A DNA stretch of 64,000 bases from Micavibrio sp. UBA5703 (lineage in GTDB: Bacteria > Pseudomonadota > Alphaproteobacteria > Micavibrionales > Micavibrionaceae). The notes under the pieces are model-generated. The model searched no databases and was not told the origin of the DNA. It saw only the letters and a program-made list of their open reading frames with translations. Where the stretch lies: positions 7,173 through 71,172 of the forward strand of contig DIHF01000054.1 of assembly GCA_002420015.1 (NCBI GenBank). The letters are read 5' to 3'. The position numbers were made by a program, and so were the translations under genes. Shown here piece by piece: positions 60,388 through 64,000 of this stretch. Every line of letters starts with the position of its first letter. Position 1 is the stretch's first letter.

Positions 60388-61344
60388 CTAAACGTGATAG
60401 ACGATGGCGGTTTCTTCCATCTCGGCAACCTGCTGGATGATGCGTTGCAGTTTCTTTTCATCGTGCAGGGCTTGTTTGTTGAGGCCCGTTTCACGGCCCA
60501 CCATGTAATAGATCGATTCAATTGAAACTTCGCCGCCAGAGCCGCGCTCTTTCACGTGGTGCGCCATGGCCGAATCCATCGTGATAATCGATTTGTCGGG
60601 CTGGTTTCGCTTGCGCATGTGCTCGTCAGTCAGATGCACGATCAGCAGCAACAATACGTTGGAAATCTTTACCTGATGGTGCTTTTCGAATCCGGGGCGA
60701 AGCGCCTTGAGGATATTGTAGGTCTCGACTGTATTCGGAACCTTTAGAAAGACTTTTTGGAAGCGGCGGTCGAGCGCCGGGTCGGTGGCTACGTAAAGGC
60801 GGAATTCATCCAGCGTCGTTGCGCCAAGAACCATCATATCCCCCGCCGTCAGATAGGGTTTCATGACGTCCGAGAGGCCCTTATAGGCGCTGCCCGTACA
60901 ATTGGGCATGATCTGGTGGATCTCGTCGATAAAAAGGATAATGCGCGGATTGCTTGGATGATGAAAACGCTCGGCCACGCCCTTACAAAGCGGAATAAAG
61001 CGCTCCTGAAAGTCGGCGGGGCCGTTGGTGCCGGCGGCCATGCGGGCCAGATCGACTTCGAGCACACGGGCGCCACGCAGATACTCCGGGACTTTGTCAT
61101 CGGCGATTTTTTGCGCCAGTGCGACAACCATGGCGGTTTTACCCACGCCGGCGGGTGCCAGAAGAACGGCGTTCTTACGGCCCTTTTGCAATAGAATCAG
61201 AATGGTTTCGTCAACCTCGGTGTCGCGGCCTGAAATCGGGCCGAAACGCCCTTGTTTTGCCAGCGCGGTGAAATCGGTGCAGTACTTGCGGAATAGTTCC
61301 TCAAGCTCTTCGTTGGTGACAAGATAATGCCATTGTTCCGTCAT
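60388..61344 (-). CDS. stand-alone ClpA/B-type AAA+ ATPase
   Basis: A 318-residue protein holding one AAA+ module like the first domain of ClpA/ClpB, without the ClpN domain and second AAA+ domain. PISGRDTEVDETILILLQKGRKNAVLLAPAGVGKTAMVVALA has the Walker A; ILFIDEIHQIMPNCTGS the Walker B; MVLGATTLDEF sensor 1; DPALDRRFQKVFL the arginine finger. The C-terminal tail is helical (ETGLNKQALHDEKKLQRIIQQVAEM). It may remodel a partner protein; none is adjacent. It is on its own, downstream of serB on the same strand, separated by 102 bases. Confidence 0.8.
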   Translation of the reverse strand: MTEQWHYLVTNEELEELFRKYCTDFTALAKQGRFGPISGRDTEVDETILILLQKGRKNAVLLAPAGVGKTAMVVALAQKIADDKVPEYLRGARVLEVDLARMAAGTNGPADFQERFIPLCKGVAERFHHPSNPRIILFIDEIHQIMPNCTGSAYKGLSDVMKPYLTAGDMMVLGATTLDEFRLYVATDPALDRRFQKVFLKVPNTVETYNILKALRPGFEKHHQVKISNVLLLLIVHLTDEHMRKRNQPDKSIITMDSAMAHHVKERGSGGEVSIESIYYMVGRETGLNKQALHDEKKLQRIIQQVAEMEETAIVYHV

Positions 61345-61446
61345 GTGCCCTCTGCGGCGGCCAGTTCTATAATTTTAACATGATTGTACCAGGAATACGC
61401 GTCCCATCATCCTAGCGCGGGAAAGTTAATATTCTCTTTCAATGGT

Positions 61447-62346
61447 TTACGTAACGATTTCTTTTTTATTGTAGCCCTGCGCATAAAGCGCGGCGGTTAA
61501 ATCGCCGTAAACGATAATATTGTGAATTTCTGCGGCCACGGCGGGCTTGGGGCGGTAGCCCACGCCCATTCCGGCGGCCTTGAGCATGGGGATGTCGTTG
61601 GCCCCGTCGCCGATGGCAAAACTGTCGTTCTCGCTGAGGCCTAGATCGGTCGTGTACTTGTTCAAGAAACTGACCTTGGCGTGTTTGTCCAGAATGGGCG
61701 GCACGACAGTGCCCGTCAGTTTGTCTTCTGTGATGCCCAGCGTGTTGCCGTGGTTGTGATGAAAACCGGTACGCTCGGCAATCGCGCCCGTGAAAAAAGT
61801 AAACCCGCCCGACACCAGTACACATGTCGCGCCGTGCTTGCCCATGGTTCTCACTAAACTTTCTGCGCCGGGACTAAGGGCCATATTCTCCAAAGTCTCG
61901 GCCAGCTTTGCGGCCTCAAGCCCTTTCAAAAGGCCAACGCGCTTATGCAGCGCCTGCGCGAAGTCCAGCCTTCCTTCCATAGCCTCTTGCGTAATGGCGG
62001 CGATTTCATCCTTCAGGCCGGCGTAGGCGGCCAGTTCATCCAGCGTTTCTTCCTGAATGATGGTGCTGTCCATATCGGCGAGCAAAAGCTTTTTCCGGCG
62101 GTTTTCGGTTGGCCCTGCGAAAACGTCGATTTTGTCTTTACTCAAAAAGTCGCGCAGATGGAGCATCAAGGCACCCTGCGGCTTAACTGTAAGGCTAAGA
62201 TCCACGGCGCGCCCCTTATCCAGCCAGAGGGGTTTTCCGGCGGTTTCCATGTTGTAAAACCCGAGAATGCTCTCCAGCTCCTTGATATGGGCCTTGGAAA
62301 CATCCGGATTGCCTTCAGAGGCGACAAGGGTAACTACATGCGTCAT
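61447..62346 (-). CDS. serB: phosphoserine phosphatase
   Basis: HAD-family last step of serine biosynthesis. 299 residues. The catalytic Asp is in LLADMDSTIIQEETLDELA (DxDST, residue about 95), followed by CVLVSGGFTFFTGAIA and FAIGDGANDIPMLKAAGMG. An N-terminal domain of about 80 residues is present as in alphaproteobacterial SerB. ATG 62346 gives this; the frame extends upstream to 62628 but overlaps serC. It is divergent from serC with a 103-base gap. Confidence 0.93.
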   Translation of the reverse strand: MTHVVTLVASEGNPDVSKAHIKELESILGFYNMETAGKPLWLDKGRAVDLSLTVKPQGALMLHLRDFLSKDKIDVFAGPTENRRKKLLLADMDSTIIQEETLDELAAYAGLKDEIAAITQEAMEGRLDFAQALHKRVGLLKGLEAAKLAETLENMALSPGAESLVRTMGKHGATCVLVSGGFTFFTGAIAERTGFHHNHGNTLGITEDKLTGTVVPPILDKHAKVSFLNKYTTDLGLSENDSFAIGDGANDIPMLKAAGMGVGYRPKPAVAAEIHNIIVYGDLTAALYAQGYNKKEIVT

Positions 62347-62449
62347 GATTTTTCTTTGTATTCCAAATATAATGCTGGACAGATGAAAGGGAATTTCATA
62401 TCTGCTGAAACTAGGACTGTATACAATTTTATCATCAAATAGGTTAAAA

Positions 62450-63619
62450 ATGGAAAAACCTTCGCAAAAACCAAAGAATCCCTGCTTTTCCTCAGGTCCC
62501 TGCGCCAAGCGCCCGGGCTGGAGCCTTGCCGCGCTGGATACCGCGATGGCAGGCCGCTCGCACCGCGCAGGGCCAGCCAAGGCCAAACTGAAAGAAGTCA
62601 TCGAAAAGCACCGCAAGATTCTGGGCATTCCGGCCGATTACAAAATCGGCATCGTTCCGGCCTCCGATACCGGGGCGGTTGAAATGGCGATGTGGTCGCT
62701 GCTGGGTCAGCGCGGCGTCGACGTGCTGGCGTGGGAGAGTTTTTCCTCCGGCTGGGCCAGCGACATCCTGAAGCAACTCAAACTTCCGAACGTGGGCAAA
62801 CATGAAAGCGACTACGGCAAGCTGCCGGATTTGTCCAAAGTGAATTTCAACAATGATGTTGTTTTCGTCTGGAACGGCACCACATCGGGCGTGCGCGTGC
62901 CGGACGGCAACTGGATTCCGGCCAAGCGCGAGGGCCTGACCATTTGCGATGCGACCTCGGCGGTGTTTGCCTATGACATGCCGTGGGACAAGCTGGATGT
63001 GACGACCTGGAGCTGGCAGAAGGTTCTGGGGTCCGAAGGCGCGCACGGCATGATCGTGCTCTCGCCTCGCGCCGTTGCAAGGTTAGAGAGCTACACGCCC
63101 GCCTGGCCGTTGCCAAAAATTTTTGCGCTGACCAAAAAGGGCAAGCTGATCGACGGCATCTTTGCCGGGGAAACCATCAACACGCCCTCCATGCTGGCGG
63201 TCGAAGATTGCCTCGATGCGCTGAACTGGGTCGAGAGCATCGGTGGACTGAAAGCCACAATCGCGCGCAGCGAAAAAAGCTTCAAGGCGATCGAGGGCTG
63301 GGTCGCCAAAACGGCCTGGGTCGATTTTCTGGGCGAAGAGGGCGCAGCGCGCTCGTTTACTTCCGTCTGTCTGAAAATCACCGATCCGTGGCTGGCCGCG
63401 CAAAACGCCGAGGCGCAGGACGCCTTTATCGGCGCGATGTGCAAGGCTCTGGAGAAAGAAGCCGTGGCCTATGATATCAAGGGCTACCGCGACGCTCCGC
63501 CGGGAATACGTATCTGGTGCGGCGCAACGGTGGAACCCTCGGACGTTGCCGCGCTGCTGCCCTGGCTGGAATACGCCTTCGCTGCAACCAAAGATGCGCA
63601 GCAGAAGCAGGCGGCTTGA
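62450..63619 (+). CDS. serC: phosphoserine aminotransferase
   Basis: PLP enzyme making phosphoserine from phosphohydroxypyruvate. The 389 residues fit the longer proteobacterial type. [16 protein letters not shown] begins; the PLP lysine is in [21 protein letters not shown] (residue about 200), with [13 protein letters not shown] and [11 protein letters not shown]. The divergent serB completes a serine biosynthesis pair; serA is not in the window. The start ATG has a weak site. It is convergent with the last gene. Confidence 0.95.
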   Translation: MEKPSQKPKNPCFSSGPCAKRPGWSLAALDTAMAGRSHRAGPAKAKLKEVIEKHRKILGIPADYKIGIVPASDTGAVEMAMWSLLGQRGVDVLAWESFSSGWASDILKQLKLPNVGKHESDYGKLPDLSKVNFNNDVVFVWNGTTSGVRVPDGNWIPAKREGLTICDATSAVFAYDMPWDKLDVTTWSWQKVLGSEGAHGMIVLSPRAVARLESYTPAWPLPKIFALTKKGKLIDGIFAGETINTPSMLAVEDCLDALNWVESIGGLKATIARSEKSFKAIEGWVAKTAWVDFLGEEGAARSFTSVCLKITDPWLAAQNAEAQDAFIGAMCKALEKEAVAYDIKGYRDAPPGIRIWCGATVEPSDVAALLPWLEYAFAATKDAQQKQAA

Positions 63620-63621
63620 TT

Positions 63622-64000
63622 TTAGGAGGGACCTTCACCGAGTGAGGGTTGAGCAGGAGAGCTGAGTTTTTTCTCATATGCCTCCTGTGGAAGTCTTTTG
63701 AGATCCGGGCGTGCCTCCATAATCATCTTTATAGCCTCTTCATTTTGGCTGCGCCGTCTGCCGTTATGGGTCCAAGTCATCTGGTAGACAATTCCATTGT
63801 AACTATCGAATTGTGCCTGAGTAATGGTTTGGGGTGCATATTTCAGCAAGGTAAGAAGCAAGCCACCGGGGTCTCCCGAAACTTGCTCTTGTAAAGCCGG
63901 TGCCGCGAGAAACTCTGAAACTGATTTAAGCTCTTGCTCCAGCGTCCCATTGTTACGAGCTATGGTATAGCGGGCGCAGAAGATATGAGCCAAGTATAGA
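63622..64000 (-). CDS. hypothetical protein, 5' end beyond the window
   Basis: A basic, mixed helical/strand protein with 126 codons visible up to the right edge, where the frame is still open. A TTG at 63993 could be a start, but the gene may continue. Seen segments: ATALL-type helices (VSEFLAAPALQEQVSGDPGG) and NGIVYQMTWTHNGRRRSQNEEAIKMIM. No family recognised. It ends two bases from the serC stop, tail-to-tail, like other hypothetical genes here. Confidence 0.55.
   Translation of the reverse strand, partial: LYLAHIFCARYTIARNNGTLEQELKSVSEFLAAPALQEQVSGDPGGLLLTLLKYAPQTITQAQFDSYNGIVYQMTWTHNGRRRSQNEEAIKMIMEARPDLKRLPQEAYEKKLSSPAQPSLGEGPS

Noticed and set aside
1..64000. CRISPR arrays, tRNA/rRNA genes, integrases, transposases, prophage genes
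   Set aside because: Looked for by eye in all gene-free stretches; nothing with the needed structure or motifs was found. Gaps were filled by palindromic repeats.

Overview
The window reads as chromosomal DNA of an alphaproteobacterium. It carries rho, the DUF6489 gene beside mnmE, mnmG-rsmG-parA-parB, DUF3576-leuS-lptE plus holA, hslV-hslU, and a his set with a GNAT gene between hisH and hisA. Two perfect or near-perfect parS sites, TGTTTCACGTGAAACA and a 15/16 copy, lie in mnmG and rsmG beside parAB, so the left part is probably near the replication origin. My best guess is a Rhodospirillales- or Micavibrionales-like lineage, inferred from gene order and protein style only. I see no tRNA, rRNA, CRISPR array, transposase, integrase or phage structural gene.

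Layout. 1-17 kb: end of rho, a small secreted protein, a coiled-coil/VWA pair, DUF6489-mnmE, two hypothetical genes, mnmG-GNAT-rsmG-parA-parB, a group of five minus-strand hypothetical genes, and holA. 17-30 kb: gshB and a GshA-like ligase, a tandem pair of small paralogues, lptE-leuS-DUF3576, a porin, yggS, and an uncharacterised trio around an OmpR-type regulator with a pseudo-receiver domain. 30-44 kb: Smr protein, hslVU, a lipoprotein trypsin-like protease, and hisB, hisD, hisH, hisA, hisF and hisE broken up by hypothetical genes. 44-64 kb: a secreted/lipoprotein/large-protein group, panD, HIT, comM, a GGDEF protein, uvrD/pcrA, arsC, an AsmA-like protein, MATE, an RTX/DUF4114 protein, an RsmC-like methyltransferase, a ClpA-like AAA+ ATPase, and divergent serB/serC.

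Two themes stand out. First, hypothetical genes sit in the seams of conserved housekeeping operons, mostly on the minus strand and tail-to-tail with the plus-strand gene before them. Several have near-consensus promoters (TTGACA, 16-17 bp, TATNNN). Next to some of these insertions the housekeeping gene has its own promoter placed for a leaderless mRNA (mnmG, hisA, perhaps gshB). At mnmG the promoter and first codons are duplicated exactly 980 bp upstream, around one hypothetical gene.

Second, the DNA is full of palindromic interspersed repeats: TGTCATyC...GgATGACA elements of about 76 bp, longer hairpins with ACCACGGAT or CTCTGCGTT arms, CCGCTTGCGCGGG units, and a 107-bp element present twice. 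Some are inside genes and in frame (mnmE, twice in rsmG, leuS), adding short peptides to essential enzymes. This resembles the Rickettsia palindromic elements but I know of no description for this group.

Functions were assigned by reading motifs by eye. No homology search or structure prediction was run, and the hypothetical genes are described without assigning a function.
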